DNA of 64,000 nucleotides from Sphingomonadales bacterium 32-65-25 (GCA_002280855.1 NCEU01000008.1:124001-188000), one strand, 5' to 3'. Shown: positions 1 to 9,644, counted from the first letter of the stretch. The notes: generated by a model not told the origin, from the sequence alone. Made by a program: numbers and translations.

Positions 1-596
1 ATCTCGGCTTCGACACGCCAATATTCGCGGGCCTTGTGCGCTTCGATCTCGCGCTCGCGCTCCACCACCAGGCGCAGCGCCACCGATTGCACGCGGCCTG
101 CGCTCTTGGCGCCGGGCAGCTTGCGCCACAGCACCGGGGAAAGCGTGAAGCCCACCAGATAATCCAGCGCGCGGCGCGCCAGATAGGCATCGATCAACGG
201 CTGATCGAGATCGCGCGGGGCCTGCATGGCCTTGGTGACAGCGGCCTTGGTGATTTCATTGAACGTCACCCGGCTCGCCCCGCCCTTGGGCAGCGCGCGC
301 TTGTCTTTCAGCCATTCCAGCAAATGCCAGCTGATCGCCTCCCCCTCGCGATCAGGATCGGTCGCCAGGATCACGCTGTCCGCCCGCTTCGCCGCCTCGC
401 GAATGGCGGCGAGCTGCTTGGAACGGTCCGCCGAAACCTCCCACGCCATGGCGAAATCCTGGGCGGGGTCCACCGAGCCGTCCCGGGCCGGCAGATCGCG
501 CACATGGCCAAAACTGGCCAGCACCTCATAGCTGCTGCCGAGATATTTGTTGATGGTCTTCGCCTTGGCCGGCGATTCAACGATAACGAGTTGCAT
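1..596 (-). CDS. topA: DNA topoisomerase I, N-terminal part (cut by window edge)
   Basis: Type IA topoisomerase that relaxes negatively supercoiled DNA. About 198 residues from the ATG at 596 are visible. The protein opens with the Toprim strand containing VESPAKAKT (Glu7) and carries the metal-binding triad in TDPDREGEA (Asp80, Asp82, Glu84), which is diagnostic for the family. The catalytic tyrosine region and C-terminal zinc domains lie beyond the left edge. It is on the same strand as dprA and plsY, but separated from them by a plus-strand TonB receptor locus. The annotation is certain at family level; only the length is unknown. Confidence 0.97.
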   Translation of the reverse strand, partial: MQLVIVESPAKAKTINKYLGSSYEVLASFGHVRDLPARDGSVDPAQDFAMAWEVSADRSKQLAAIREAAKRADSVILATDPDREGEAISWHLLEWLKDKRALPKGGASRVTFNEITKAAVTKAMQAPRDLDQPLIDAYLARRALDYLVGFTLSPVLWRKLPGAKSAGRVQSVALRLVVEREREIEAHKAREYWRVEAE

Positions 597-844
597 TAGA
601 GTCCCTCACGTATACGCGCGAGGGTGGGGTGGCGGGGCAAGGGGCGTCAAGGGGTGCGGGGTCGCAGGGGCAGGTAGCGTGTCGGCTTCTAGGCCGGTAG
701 CGGACAGGGAGATAGCGGGAGCCCCCGGCAAGAGAGCTGCCGTTCGCACCCGATGGCGTCACTGACAACAGGCATTATCAGCGAGGCGCACCATTGCGGT
801 CAGCCCTGATTGCACGCAACACCAACATACCATAACGGCGGGTC

Positions 845-1234
845 ATGATCACTTGGGTCCGCCATTCGCAGGCGGGTCAGTCGCTGCTGGCGCTGGCCCT
901 AGGGCTTGCGTTGGCGTTGCGGATCATGATGCCGCCCGGCTTCATGCCGGCGGCAACCCCGCAGGGCATGTTGATCCAGCTCTGCTCCGGCCTTGATATC
1001 GCGGTCCAAATTCCAGCTGGCGCGCCAGCCGGCGAAAAGCATGACGCGGCAGACCGTCCCTGCGTGTTTGCCGCCGGGCTGGATCATGGAGCCCTGCCTG
1101 TGCCGCCACCAGCGGCCCTGGCCTTACTATTGGGGGTTTCGTCGATGCCAGCGGCTGCAAGGCCAGAGGCACCTCGGATCGCCCGCCTGGCGGCACCGCC
1201 GCCGCCTTCCCACGCCCCGCCTGCTCTGGCCTGA
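845..1234 (+). CDS. DUF2946-like small membrane-anchored protein
   Basis: A 129-residue protein with one hydrophobic N-terminal segment (about residues 13-30), then a short region with two cysteines (LCSGL near 48 and PCVFAAGL near 77) and scattered His. The C-terminus is rich in Ala and Pro. This layout resembles DUF2946 proteins, which often sit just upstream of TonB-dependent copper receptors, and such a receptor follows here 113 bp downstream. No catalytic function is known. The 248 bp between topA and this gene show no clear operator or RNA. The start ATG has only a weak ribosome site, so the N-terminus is less certain. Confidence 0.6.
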   Translation: MITWVRHSQAGQSLLALALGLALALRIMMPPGFMPAATPQGMLIQLCSGLDIAVQIPAGAPAGEKHDAADRPCVFAAGLDHGALPVPPPAALALLLGVSSMPAAARPEAPRIARLAAPPPPSHAPPALA

Positions 1235-1347
1235 TCGCGGTCGGCCTTGGGCCGCCGTGATCTGATCCGCCCGTTTCGAGATCATCGCCGTGCGCGGTGT
1301 GGCGTGTCTGCCACCCTGCCGCAGGCCACAGGTTCAGAGTTTTCCGC

Positions 1348-3426
1348 ATGACCATTTCCCGCATGACCCTTGCCGCTGCCCTGGTGGCGGCCTCTCCCGC
1401 ACTTGCCGAAGACGCGCCCGCCGATACCATCGTCGTGTCAGCGCCCCGCATCACGCGCCTGCAGGCCGTCATCGATGCTGAAGACGACCAGCAGACCGGC
1501 CCGGATGCTGCCGGCTTTATTGCTCGCCAGCCCGGTGCCGCGCTGATCGACAACGGCACGCTGTCAGGCCAGGTGCAACTGCGGGGCCTGTTCGGCGATC
1601 GCATCCTGTTGCGGATCAATGGCCAGAATTTCGCCACTGGCGGCCCCAACGCCATGGACCCGCCCATGCACTATGCCCCGATGGTGCTGGTGGACCGGGT
1701 AGAGATCGCGCGCGGCATTTCCCCGGTGCGCGATGGGCCCGGCCTGGGCGGCGGCGTGAACGCGGTGCTGAAACAGGTGCAGTTCGGCACCGGTGATGTC
1801 AGCCTGTCGCCACAGGCTGACATCACCGGCCAGGTGCGCAGCGTGGACGAAAGCTTCGCGGTTGGCGGCATCGCCGGGCTCGCCAGCCGGGATCTGCGGC
1901 TGGGGGTCATCGCCTCGTGGGAAGAAGGCGGCGACACGCGCTTTCCCGGCGGGCGCATCGCCGGCACCAGCTATCGGCGCGGCGTCTATGGCGTTCACGC
2001 CGGGGTCCGCACCGGACCGGGCACGTTGTCGTTCGAATATCGCCGGCAGGAAACCGGTCGCTCCGGCAACCCGCCCTTCGCCATGGACATCATCTATTTC
2101 CACACCGATTTCGCCCGGCTGGGGTTCGAAGGCGATGTGGCCGATGGCGTGCAGCTGGCCGCTCATGCCGACTATACCGCCGTGCGCCACCGCATGAACA
2201 ATTTCACCCTGCGTCCCGCTCCGGTCACCGTGATGCAGCGCGAAACCGATACCTATGCCAACACGCTGGGCGCCGATCTCGCGCTGCGGTTCGGCAGTGA
2301 TCGCCGCCATCTGCGCATCGGTGCCGATCTGCAGCAGGTGGACAATGGCTATGTCATCACCAACCCGGCAATGCCGGCCTTCTTCGTCTATGCACTTGAT
2401 CGTGGCCAGCGGGAACGCATCGCCGGATTTGCCGAGTGGCGTACCGGTGCCGGCCCGGTGGAGGCTGAACTGGGCGTCCGCGTTGACAGCCATCGCGCCC
2501 GTGTCGCCGCGCCGCGCTTTGGCCCCGGCCTACAAGCCGGCCCGGCGGGCCTGGCACGGGCCTTCGGCAACGGCGTGCGGGCGTGGCAGGGCACGACGGT
2601 GGACGCCGCACTGCGTCTGTGGGCCGAGGCCGGCAGCATCACGCCGCGCCTGATGCTGGCCCGCAAGACCCGGGTGCCCAGCCTGATCGAGCGCTTCTCC
2701 TGGCTGCCCACCGAAGCCAGCGGGGGCCTCGCCGATGGCAACATCTACGTAGGCGATCCGCGATTGACGCCGGAAACCGCCTGGATCGCCGAAGTCGGCT
2801 TCGACTGGCAGTCGTCAACCGCCTACGCCCGCCCGGTCATTTACTATCGCCGGGTCGACAACTTCATCCAGGGCGTGCCCTTCGATGGGACTCCGGGCCT
2901 CATCAACACGTCGGTGGAGATGGTCTCTGCCGCCAATGGTGATGCAACCCCGCTGCGCTTTGCCAATGTCGATGCCGAAATCTGGGGTGCCGATATCGCC
3001 TTCGGCACTCGCCTGGCTGGCCCACTGCGCCTGGATGGCGTCGCCAGCTATGTGCGCGGCCGCCGCCGCGACATTCCCGACAATCTCTATCGCATCGCGC
3101 CGCCCAATGGTCGGCTCGCGCTGGCATGGGATGCAAATGATTGGATGCTGGCGTTCGAAGTGCAAGGCTTTGCCGCCCAGAACCGCGTGTCCACCACCAA
3201 CAGTGAGGCAACAACGCGCGGATATGTGTTGGCCAATCTCACCGGCCATTGGCTGATCCGCGATCGGCTGCGGCTGGATGCCGGCATCGAGAATCTGTTC
3301 GACCGCCAGTATCTGGAGCACCTCGCCGGATACAACCGGATCGCCCAGTCGGATGTTCCGGTGGGCGCTCGCCTGCCAGGGCCGGGGCGCTCGGCGTTCA
3401 TCCGTCTGCGTTGGGCGCTAGGTTGA
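1348..3426 (+). CDS. TonB-dependent receptor, copper-receptor-like
   Basis: Outer-membrane receptor of about 692 residues. The chosen ATG gives a signal peptide (MTISRMTL then an Ala-rich core ending ALAE); the frame is open further upstream but that extension is not signal-like. The plug domain has the sequence QLRGLFGDRILLRINGQN and then PNAMDPPMHY, the region that in OprC/NosA copper receptors reads CPNHMDPP. The barrel ends in the typical NLFDRQYLEHL and a terminal Leu-Gly. Together with the DUF2946-like neighbour this suggests copper uptake or sensing, but the Cys of the known copper site is Gly here, so the substrate is uncertain. Other metals or chelates are possible. Confidence 0.8.
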   Translation: MTISRMTLAAALVAASPALAEDAPADTIVVSAPRITRLQAVIDAEDDQQTGPDAAGFIARQPGAALIDNGTLSGQVQLRGLFGDRILLRINGQNFATGGPNAMDPPMHYAPMVLVDRVEIARGISPVRDGPGLGGGVNAVLKQVQFGTGDVSLSPQADITGQVRSVDESFAVGGIAGLASRDLRLGVIASWEEGGDTRFPGGRIAGTSYRRGVYGVHAGVRTGPGTLSFEYRRQETGRSGNPPFAMDIIYFHTDFARLGFEGDVADGVQLAAHADYTAVRHRMNNFTLRPAPVTVMQRETDTYANTLGADLALRFGSDRRHLRIGADLQQVDNGYVITNPAMPAFFVYALDRGQRERIAGFAEWRTGAGPVEAELGVRVDSHRARVAAPRFGPGLQAGPAGLARAFGNGVRAWQGTTVDAALRLWAEAGSITPRLMLARKTRVPSLIERFSWLPTEASGGLADGNIYVGDPRLTPETAWIAEVGFDWQSSTAYARPVIYYRRVDNFIQGVPFDGTPGLINTSVEMVSAANGDATPLRFANVDAEIWGADIAFGTRLAGPLRLDGVASYVRGRRRDIPDNLYRIAPPNGRLALAWDANDWMLAFEVQGFAAQNRVSTTNSEATTRGYVLANLTGHWLIRDRLRLDAGIENLFDRQYLEHLAGYNRIAQSDVPVGARLPGPGRSAFIRLRWALG

Positions 3427-3507
3427 TCGGTCCGGCGGGATCCGGGCACCAGTTCGCATGTCGCCAATGTCGTCAATGGGGACGCATATCCGTCAACCGA
3501 ATTCCCC

Positions 3508-4605
3508 TCACCCCAACGCCACCCGCGCTCCGGCGTGCCGAGTCAGCGCGCCTTCCAGTTCCAGGTCCAGCAGCACGCTCGCCACCTGGGCGGCGGGGAG
3601 CCTGGAGAGGCGGATGAGTTCGTCCACGTGGACGGGCGCAGGCGAAAGCAGGGCGAGCAACGCCGCGCGGGCAGCCGGATCGGGGGCCAGAGCGGGGCCG
3701 AAGTCTGGCAGCGGCAGCGGCTCGGCCGCGTTGAAGCGCAGCGCGGGTTGGCCGGAGAGGGTGGAGAGCGCCTCCAGCACGTCGGCCGCGGTCTGGATCA
3801 GGGTGGCGCCTTCGCGGATGAGCAGGTTGCAGCCCTGCGCGCGCGGATCGAGCGGGCTGCCGGGCACGGCCATCACTTCGCGGCCCAGATCGGCCGCGAT
3901 GCGCGCCGTGATCAGGCTGCCCGATTTGGGCGCGCCTTCCACCACGATGGTGCCGGCGGAAAGCCCTGCAATGATGCGGTTGCGGCGCGGGAAGTGGCGG
4001 GCCTGCGGCTCGATCCCCGGCGGCTGTTCGGCGATCACCAGGCCTTGCTCTGCTATGCGCGCCATCAGATCGGCGTGATCGGGCGGATAGGGCACGTCCA
4101 CCCCGCCGGCGACCACGGCGATGGTGCCGCGATCCAGCGCCGCCACATGCGCCGCCGCATCAATGCCGCGCGCCAGGCCGGAAACGATCACTTGCTCCGC
4201 CTCGGCCAGGTCCATCGCCAGTTGCCGGGCAAAGCGCGTGCCCGCCGCGCTGGCGTTGCGGGCGCCGACAATGGCCACCGCGGGCCGATCGAGCAGGGCG
4301 AGGTCTCCCCGGGCATAGAGCACGGGCGGGGCGGTTTCGGTGCCGGAGAGCAGCGCGGGATAATCCGCGGTGCCGAGGAAGAGCAGATGCGCGCCCAATG
4401 TGGCGGCGGTTTCGAGTTCGGCGAGTGCTTCGGATTCGGGGTGCAGCGCGAGGCTGCGATTGCCGCGCCGGGCGAGATCGGGCAGCGCCTTCAGCGCGGT
4501 TTCGGCATCGCCAAAGCGGGCAATGAGCTGGCGATAGGTGACCGGGCCAATCGAATCGGTGCGGATCAGGCGCAGCCGGGAGACGGCGTCACCCGGCAGG
4601 CTCAT
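3508..4605 (-). CDS. dprA: DNA-processing protein DprA
   Basis: Single-strand DNA-binding protein that loads RecA during natural transformation. The 365 residues contain an N-terminal SAM-like region, then the Rossmann domain with VAIVGARNAS, GLARGIDAAAH and the signature HFPRRNRIIAGLS, and a C-terminal winged-helix domain (roughly the last 60 residues). The start codon overlaps the plsY stop by 4 bp (ATGA), so the two are translationally coupled. A ComF homologue lies at 52.3 kb. DprA is widespread in bacteria not known to be competent, so competence is not implied. Confidence 0.96.
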   Translation of the reverse strand: MSLPGDAVSRLRLIRTDSIGPVTYRQLIARFGDAETALKALPDLARRGNRSLALHPESEALAELETAATLGAHLLFLGTADYPALLSGTETAPPVLYARGDLALLDRPAVAIVGARNASAAGTRFARQLAMDLAEAEQVIVSGLARGIDAAAHVAALDRGTIAVVAGGVDVPYPPDHADLMARIAEQGLVIAEQPPGIEPQARHFPRRNRIIAGLSAGTIVVEGAPKSGSLITARIAADLGREVMAVPGSPLDPRAQGCNLLIREGATLIQTAADVLEALSTLSGQPALRFNAAEPLPLPDFGPALAPDPAARAALLALLSPAPVHVDELIRLSRLPAAQVASVLLDLELEGALTRHAGARVALG

Positions 4606-5186
4606 TTGGACTTTTGCCCGATTTTCGATTCGGTGCCGGCGGCGAGGCGGGAGAGATTATCCCGGTGCTGGAAGATCAGCAGCGCCGCCAGCATGGCCAG
4701 GTGCGTGGCCCAGCCGAGATTGCCGGTGAGGAACCAGACGGCGATCGGGCAGGCGATGGCGGCCAGCATGCCGCCCACACTTGAGTAGCGCGTGACAAGG
4801 GCGCCGCAGGCCCAGGTGGCCAATGCGATGACCCCGGCGAGCGGGGCGGCAGCCAGAGTCACCCCCAAAATCGTCGCGACGCCCTTGCCGCCGCGGAACT
4901 TCAGCCAGATCGGAAAACAGTGGCCCACAAAAGCCGCTGTGCCGGCCACGATTCCCCCCATTTCGCCACCCAGCCACCGCCCGATGGCCACCGCCGCCAC
5001 CCCTTTGCCAGCGTCCAGCAGCAAAGTGGCTGCGGCCAAGCCCTTGTTTCCGGTGCGCAAAACATTGGTGGTGCCGATGTTGCCGCTGCCCACCTGCCGG
5101 ATATCGATGCCGATCATCCGGGTGAGCAACAGCCCGAACGGGATCGAGCCGAGAAAATAGCCAATGGCGAGAGGAATCCAGTCCAT
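4602..5186 (-). CDS. plsY: Acyl-phosphate:glycerol-3-phosphate acyltransferase PlsY
   Basis: Inner-membrane enzyme that acylates glycerol-3-phosphate from acyl-phosphate, the first step of phospholipid synthesis. The 194 residues show the usual multi-pass hydrophobic pattern and the three family motifs: GSIPFG near the N-terminus, GSGNIGTTNVLR (residues about 34-45), and KFRGGKGVAT (about 100-109). Length is typical. It is first in the minus-strand pair plsY-dprA and diverges from the secreted amidohydrolase gene, leaving about 61 bp for both promoters. Confidence 0.97.
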   Translation of the reverse strand: MDWIPLAIGYFLGSIPFGLLLTRMIGIDIRQVGSGNIGTTNVLRTGNKGLAAATLLLDAGKGVAAVAIGRWLGGEMGGIVAGTAAFVGHCFPIWLKFRGGKGVATILGVTLAAAPLAGVIALATWACGALVTRYSSVGGMLAAIACPIAVWFLTGNLGWATHLAMLAALLIFQHRDNLSRLAAGTESKIGQKSK

Positions 5187-5247
5187 AGCAGCAGCCTAGC
5201 GGGCGGGCCGGGCTGCGTCTATGCTGGAGGCCAAGAGGGGGAAGTGC

Positions 5248-6837
5248 ATGAAAACGTTGATCGCCATCGCGCTGGGGCTGCTGGCCAGCACCGCAAGCGC
5301 CCAGATGAAGCCCACCCCGCCGCGCGACACCGCGATGGCCGCCGGGCCGTATGAAACGCTGGTGATCAGGGGGGCGACCATCATCACCGGCAATGGCGGG
5401 CCGCCGTACGGACCGGCTGATATCATCATAAATGGTGGAAAAATCACGGATATTCGGGCCGCCGGCACGCCGGGCCTGCCGATGAAGACGGGCCGCGCGC
5501 CGCAGAACCCCACCCGCGAAATCGATGCGACCGGGATGTACATCCTGCCCGGTTTCGTGGACATGCACGGCCACAACGGCGACCCCGACAAGATGGACGA
5601 CCCCAGCTACGCTTGGCGGCTGTGGCTGGCGCACGGGGTGACGACGGTGCGCGGCGTGTCCTTCTTTGGCGGCGACGTGTCGCGCGCCTTTGACGAGCGC
5701 AAACGGGCGGCGGCGGGCGAGATCATCGCGCCGCGCCTCTATGTTTATCAAACACTTGGCAGTGGCGCGGGCGCCGGCTGGAAGGGCGGGCGGGTGACGA
5801 CGCCGGAAAAGGCGCGCGAGTGGGTGCGCTGGGCGGCGAGCGCCGGCATCGATGGTATCAAGTTCTTCAACCGGGGTGACGAGACGCCGGAGATCGACCG
5901 CGCCGCCATTGCCGAGGCGAAGAAACTGGGGCTGGGCACTGTCGCCCATCTTTCCCAGCCCAACATCGCCGAATTCAACGCCCGCGATGCCGCCGCGGCT
6001 GGCTTGGGCACCATCACCCATTTTTACGGGCATTTTGAAAGCCTTCTGGACGGCCGCCGCGTGCAGGACACGCCGGCCGATTATAATTTCAACGACGAGC
6101 AGAAGCGTTTCGGCGGCATCGCCGAGATCTGGAACCAGATCCACGAACCGGGCGGGCCGGAGTGGGTGGACTATCTGAAGGCGCAGAAAGCCAGCGGCGT
6201 GGTGTTCGATCCCACCTTCAACATCTATAGCGCCAGCCGTGATCTGATGCGGGCCAAGCGGGCGGAATGGCACGATCGCTACACGCTGCCGAGCCTGACC
6301 GGGTTCTTCGAGAGCAACCGCGACAACCACGGCAGCTATTTCTTCGATTGGACCAGCGAGCGCGAATATGAATGGCGGCGGTTTTACACGCGATACATGC
6401 AATTGGTGAATGATTACAAGAATATGGGCGGCCGGGTGACGACGGGCAGCGATCCCGGCTTCATCTGGCAGACGTGGGGTTTCGGCTACATCCTTGAACT
6501 CGAACTGCTGCGCGAAGCCGGCTTCGCGCCGCTCGAGGTGATCCAGTCTGCCACCATCAACGGCGCCCGCACGCTGGAGGAACCCAAGGGCCGCGAGCCG
6601 GACTTTGGCCTGGTGCGGGTGGGCATGCGCGCCGATCTGATCGTGGTGCCGGAAAACCCGCTGCACAATCTAAAGACGCTGTATGGCACTGGCTTTGCCC
6701 GCCTGGATGAGGCGACGCAGAAGACGGTGACCAAGGGCGGCATCCGCTGGACCATCCGCGATGGCATCGTGCACGACGTGCCGGCGCTGCTGAAAAGCGT
6801 GGAGGACCAGGTGGCGGCGGCAAAGGCGGCCAAGTGA
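5248..6837 (+). CDS. Secreted amidohydrolase-family metal hydrolase
   Basis: About 529 residues with a Sec signal peptide (MKTLIAIALGLLASTASAQ) that fixes the start at this ATG, preceded by a GAGGGGGAAG ribosome site. It has the amidohydrolase fold: a beta-sandwich edge strand, then DMHGH (His107, His109), downstream His ligands in VAHLSQ and ITHFYGHF, and a TGSDPGF segment with the late metal-ligand Asp. The C-terminal GMRADLIVV closes the sandwich. The imidazolonepropionase-like branch of the superfamily fits best, but the substrate cannot be read from sequence. It lies 7 bp upstream of an LldD-like gene, probably in one transcript, which suggests a hydrolase feeding a hydroxyacid oxidation step. 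Confidence 0.85.
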   Translation: MKTLIAIALGLLASTASAQMKPTPPRDTAMAAGPYETLVIRGATIITGNGGPPYGPADIIINGGKITDIRAAGTPGLPMKTGRAPQNPTREIDATGMYILPGFVDMHGHNGDPDKMDDPSYAWRLWLAHGVTTVRGVSFFGGDVSRAFDERKRAAAGEIIAPRLYVYQTLGSGAGAGWKGGRVTTPEKAREWVRWAASAGIDGIKFFNRGDETPEIDRAAIAEAKKLGLGTVAHLSQPNIAEFNARDAAAAGLGTITHFYGHFESLLDGRRVQDTPADYNFNDEQKRFGGIAEIWNQIHEPGGPEWVDYLKAQKASGVVFDPTFNIYSASRDLMRAKRAEWHDRYTLPSLTGFFESNRDNHGSYFFDWTSEREYEWRRFYTRYMQLVNDYKNMGGRVTTGSDPGFIWQTWGFGYILELELLREAGFAPLEVIQSATINGARTLEEPKGREPDFGLVRVGMRADLIVVPENPLHNLKTLYGTGFARLDEATQKTVTKGGIRWTIRDGIVHDVPALLKSVEDQVAAAKAAK

Positions 6838-6844
6838 TCTGTCC

Positions 6845-7963
6845 ATGGTGAAGCTGGCCAGCATCGCCGACTACCGCACGGCCTCGCAGGCCCGCGTACC
6901 GCGCTTCCTGTTCGATTATACCGATGGCGGCAGCTATGCGGAGCAGACGCTCGCCGCGAATATTGCTGATCTCGCCGCCATCCAGCTCGATCAGCGCGTG
7001 CTGGTGGACGTCTCCCGCATCGACACGCGGGTGAAACTGCTCGGACAGGCGCTCTCCATGCCGGTGGTGCTGGCGCCGGTGGGGCTGGGCGGGCTGCATG
7101 CACGGCGCGGCGAGGTGCAGGCGTGGCGTGCAGCGCGGGCGGCAGGCGTGGCGATGGCGCTGTCCACCGTGTCGGTGTGCTCCCTCGAAGAAGTCACGCA
7201 GGGCGGCGGCTCGGCACCGTGGTTCCAGCTTTATCTCACGAAAGACAAGGCCGCCAACGAAGCCATGATCGCCACAGCGCGGGAGCAGGGCTGCCCGGCG
7301 CTAGTGCTCACCGTCGATCTGCCGACGCCGGGCGCGCGCTATCGCGATGTGCGCTCCAGTCTCACCGGTGCGCCAGGGCTGGCCGGCATGCTGCACCGCG
7401 CGGCGCAGGTGGCCGCACGGCCGGGCTGGGCGGTGGATGTGGGGCTGCTGGGCGGGCCGATATCAATGGGCAATCTCACCGGGCTGGTGGGGGCGAAGGC
7501 GCCGCTTTCGGATTATCTCGGCTGGATCGCGCGGAACTTCGATGCCAGCGCCGATTGGGATCGGCTGGCGTGGGTGCGTTCGCTGTGGCCGGGGCCGCTG
7601 ATCGTGAAGGGGATTCTCCACCCCGAAGATGCGGCACTGGCGGTGAACCACGGCGCCGACGCCATTGTCGTGTCCAACCACGGCGGTCGCCAGCTGGATG
7701 GCGCGATCTCGGCGGCGCGGGCGCTGCCGGCGATCATGGATCGGCTGGGCGGCTGCATCCCGGTCATGGCCGATGGCGGCGTCCGCTCCGGGCTGGACGT
7801 GCTGCGCTATGTCTCGCTCGGCGCCAGCGCGGTGATGATCGGCCGGCCCTGGGTGTGGGGATTGGGCGCGCGCGGACAGGCAGGCGTGGCGCATGTGCTG
7901 CAGCTGTTGCGGGCCGAGCTGGAAACCGCGATGGCGCTCACGGGTCGCACCCGGCTGGCCTGA
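6845..7963 (+). CDS. lldD: FMN-dependent alpha-hydroxyacid dehydrogenase (L-lactate dehydrogenase type)
   Basis: A 372-residue TIM-barrel flavoenzyme that oxidises an L-2-hydroxyacid to the 2-oxoacid. Sequence hallmarks are YTDGGSYAEQT near the N-terminus, APVGLGGL, VLTVDLPTPGARYRD, the catalytic SNHGGRQLDGA (active-site His near residue 278) and the FMN phosphate site MADGGVRSG. It follows E. coli LldD closely in these segments, so L-lactate is the best substrate guess; mandelate or another hydroxyacid is possible. It follows the amidohydrolase by 7 bp and precedes nadE by 28 bp. Confidence 0.88.
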   Translation: MVKLASIADYRTASQARVPRFLFDYTDGGSYAEQTLAANIADLAAIQLDQRVLVDVSRIDTRVKLLGQALSMPVVLAPVGLGGLHARRGEVQAWRAARAAGVAMALSTVSVCSLEEVTQGGGSAPWFQLYLTKDKAANEAMIATAREQGCPALVLTVDLPTPGARYRDVRSSLTGAPGLAGMLHRAAQVAARPGWAVDVGLLGGPISMGNLTGLVGAKAPLSDYLGWIARNFDASADWDRLAWVRSLWPGPLIVKGILHPEDAALAVNHGADAIVVSNHGGRQLDGAISAARALPAIMDRLGGCIPVMADGGVRSGLDVLRYVSLGASAVMIGRPWVWGLGARGQAGVAHVLQLLRAELETAMALTGRTRLA

Positions 7964-7991
7964 TGCGCAAATCCGCTGTATCGCGGCGCGC

Positions 7992-9644
7992 ATGACTGAT
8001 CGGCTCATCATCGCCCTTGCCCAGTTGAACGCCAGCGTGGGCGATCTGGCCGGCAATGCCGATGCCATATTGGCGGCGCGAAGTGCGGTGCCGGCGGCTG
8101 ATTTGCTGGTCACCCCCGAACTGTCCATCGTTGGCTATCCGCCGGAAGACCTGGTGCTGAAACCGGCGCTGGTCGAATCGGCAAAGGTGCAGGTGGAACG
8201 GCTGGCGCAGGCCACGGCCGACGGCGGCCCGGCGCTGCTGGTCGGCGCGCCTTGGTTGGAGGACGGCAAGCTCTACAACGCCATGCTGTTGCTCGATGGC
8301 GGCCGCATCGCCGGCATCACCCGCAAGCATGATCTGCCCAATTACGGCACGTTCGACGAAAAGCGCCTGTTCAGCGCCGGGCCGCTGCCCGGGCCAATGA
8401 ACCTGCGCGGCGTGCGCATCGGTGTGCCGGTGTGCGAAGACATGTGGACGCCGGACGTGTGCGAGTGCCTGGCCGAAACCGGCGCAGAACTGTTGATCGT
8501 GCCCAATGGCAGCCCGTTCGAGGTCGGCAAAGATGATCGCCGGTTGAACCTCGCCGTCACCCGTGTGGTCGAAACCGGCCTGCCGCTGGTCTATTTGAAC
8601 CGCGTTGGCGGGCAGGATGAACTGGTGTTCGATGGCGCGTCGTTTGTGCTGAACGCCACCCGCACGCTGGCGCACCAACTGCCCGATTGGGACGAGACGA
8701 TCCGGCTGACGCAGTGGGTACGCGGGGAAAGCGGCTGGACCTGCGCGGCCGGCGAGCTGAGCCCGCAGGATGACGACCCCGCCGATGTCTATCACGCCAT
8801 GCTGGTGGGCCTGCGCGATTATGTGAACCGCAACCGCTTCCCCGGCGTGGTGCTCGGCTTGTCGGGCGGGATTGATTCGGCGCTGTCGGCTGCGGTCGCT
8901 GTCGATGCGCTCGGCGCCGACCGCGTGTGGTGCGTGATGCTGCCCAGCCCGTTCACCAGCCAGGACAGTCTGGATGATGCCGCCGAATGCGCCCGGCTGT
9001 TGGGTTGCCAGCTCGACACAGTGCGCATCGAGCCTGCGATGACGGCGTTTGACGCCATGCTGGCGCCCCTGTTCGAGGGCCGGGCCCGCGACACGACGGA
9101 AGAAAATATCCAGTCCCGCATTCGCGGCCTCACGCTGATGGGCCTGTCCAACAAGTTCGGGCCGATGCTGCTCACCACCGGCAACAAGAGCGAGATGAGC
9201 GTTGGCTATGCCACCATCTATGGCGACATGGCCGGCGGCTTTTCGGTGCTGAAGGACCTCTACAAGACGACCGTATTCCGCGTTTGCGAATGGCGGAACG
9301 CCAATAAGCCGCGGCTTGGCCTGGGCCCCGCCGGCCCGGTGATGCCGACCAATGTCATCACCAAGCCGCCCACGGCCGAACTGCGCGACAACCAGACCGA
9401 TCAGGACAGCCTGCCGCCCTATGATCTGCTCGATCGCATCCTCTATGGCTTGGTGGAGCAAGAGCGTTCGGCCAGTGATCTGATCGCCGAAGGACTGGAT
9501 ACGGCCACCGTCGCCCGCATCGAACGGCTGCTTTACATCGCCGAATACAAGCGCCGGCAGGCGCCGCCGGGCGTGAAGATCGGCCGCCGCAATTTTGGCC
9601 GGGACCGGCGCTATCCCATCAGCAATGCGTTTCGCACGGCTTAG
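7992..9644 (+). CDS. nadE: Glutamine-dependent NAD+ synthetase
   Basis: Two-domain enzyme that makes NAD+ from deamido-NAD using glutamine as nitrogen donor. From the ATG at 7992 it has about 550 residues. The N-terminal nitrilase-type glutaminase shows VTPELSIVGYPPEDL, the Lys of TRKHDLPNYG, and the nucleophile in VPVCEDMW (Cys148). The C-terminal synthetase has the PP-loop LGLSGGIDSAL (about residue 290) and TTGNKSEMSVGYATIYGDM. A longer reading from 7893 adds a Cys/Arg-rich stretch overlapping lldD and is not credible. Its last 20 bp overlap the next gene. Confidence 0.97.
   Translation: MTDRLIIALAQLNASVGDLAGNADAILAARSAVPAADLLVTPELSIVGYPPEDLVLKPALVESAKVQVERLAQATADGGPALLVGAPWLEDGKLYNAMLLLDGGRIAGITRKHDLPNYGTFDEKRLFSAGPLPGPMNLRGVRIGVPVCEDMWTPDVCECLAETGAELLIVPNGSPFEVGKDDRRLNLAVTRVVETGLPLVYLNRVGGQDELVFDGASFVLNATRTLAHQLPDWDETIRLTQWVRGESGWTCAAGELSPQDDDPADVYHAMLVGLRDYVNRNRFPGVVLGLSGGIDSALSAAVAVDALGADRVWCVMLPSPFTSQDSLDDAAECARLLGCQLDTVRIEPAMTAFDAMLAPLFEGRARDTTEENIQSRIRGLTLMGLSNKFGPMLLTTGNKSEMSVGYATIYGDMAGGFSVLKDLYKTTVFRVCEWRNANKPRLGLGPAGPVMPTNVITKPPTAELRDNQTDQDSLPPYDLLDRILYGLVEQERSASDLIAEGLDTATVARIERLLYIAEYKRRQAPPGVKIGRRNFGRDRRYPISNAFRTA

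Noticed and set aside
597..844. RNA gene or metal-regulator box between topA and the DUF2946 gene
   Set aside because: No tRNA-like fold, and no convincing Fur, Zur or copper-regulator palindrome could be identified by eye.
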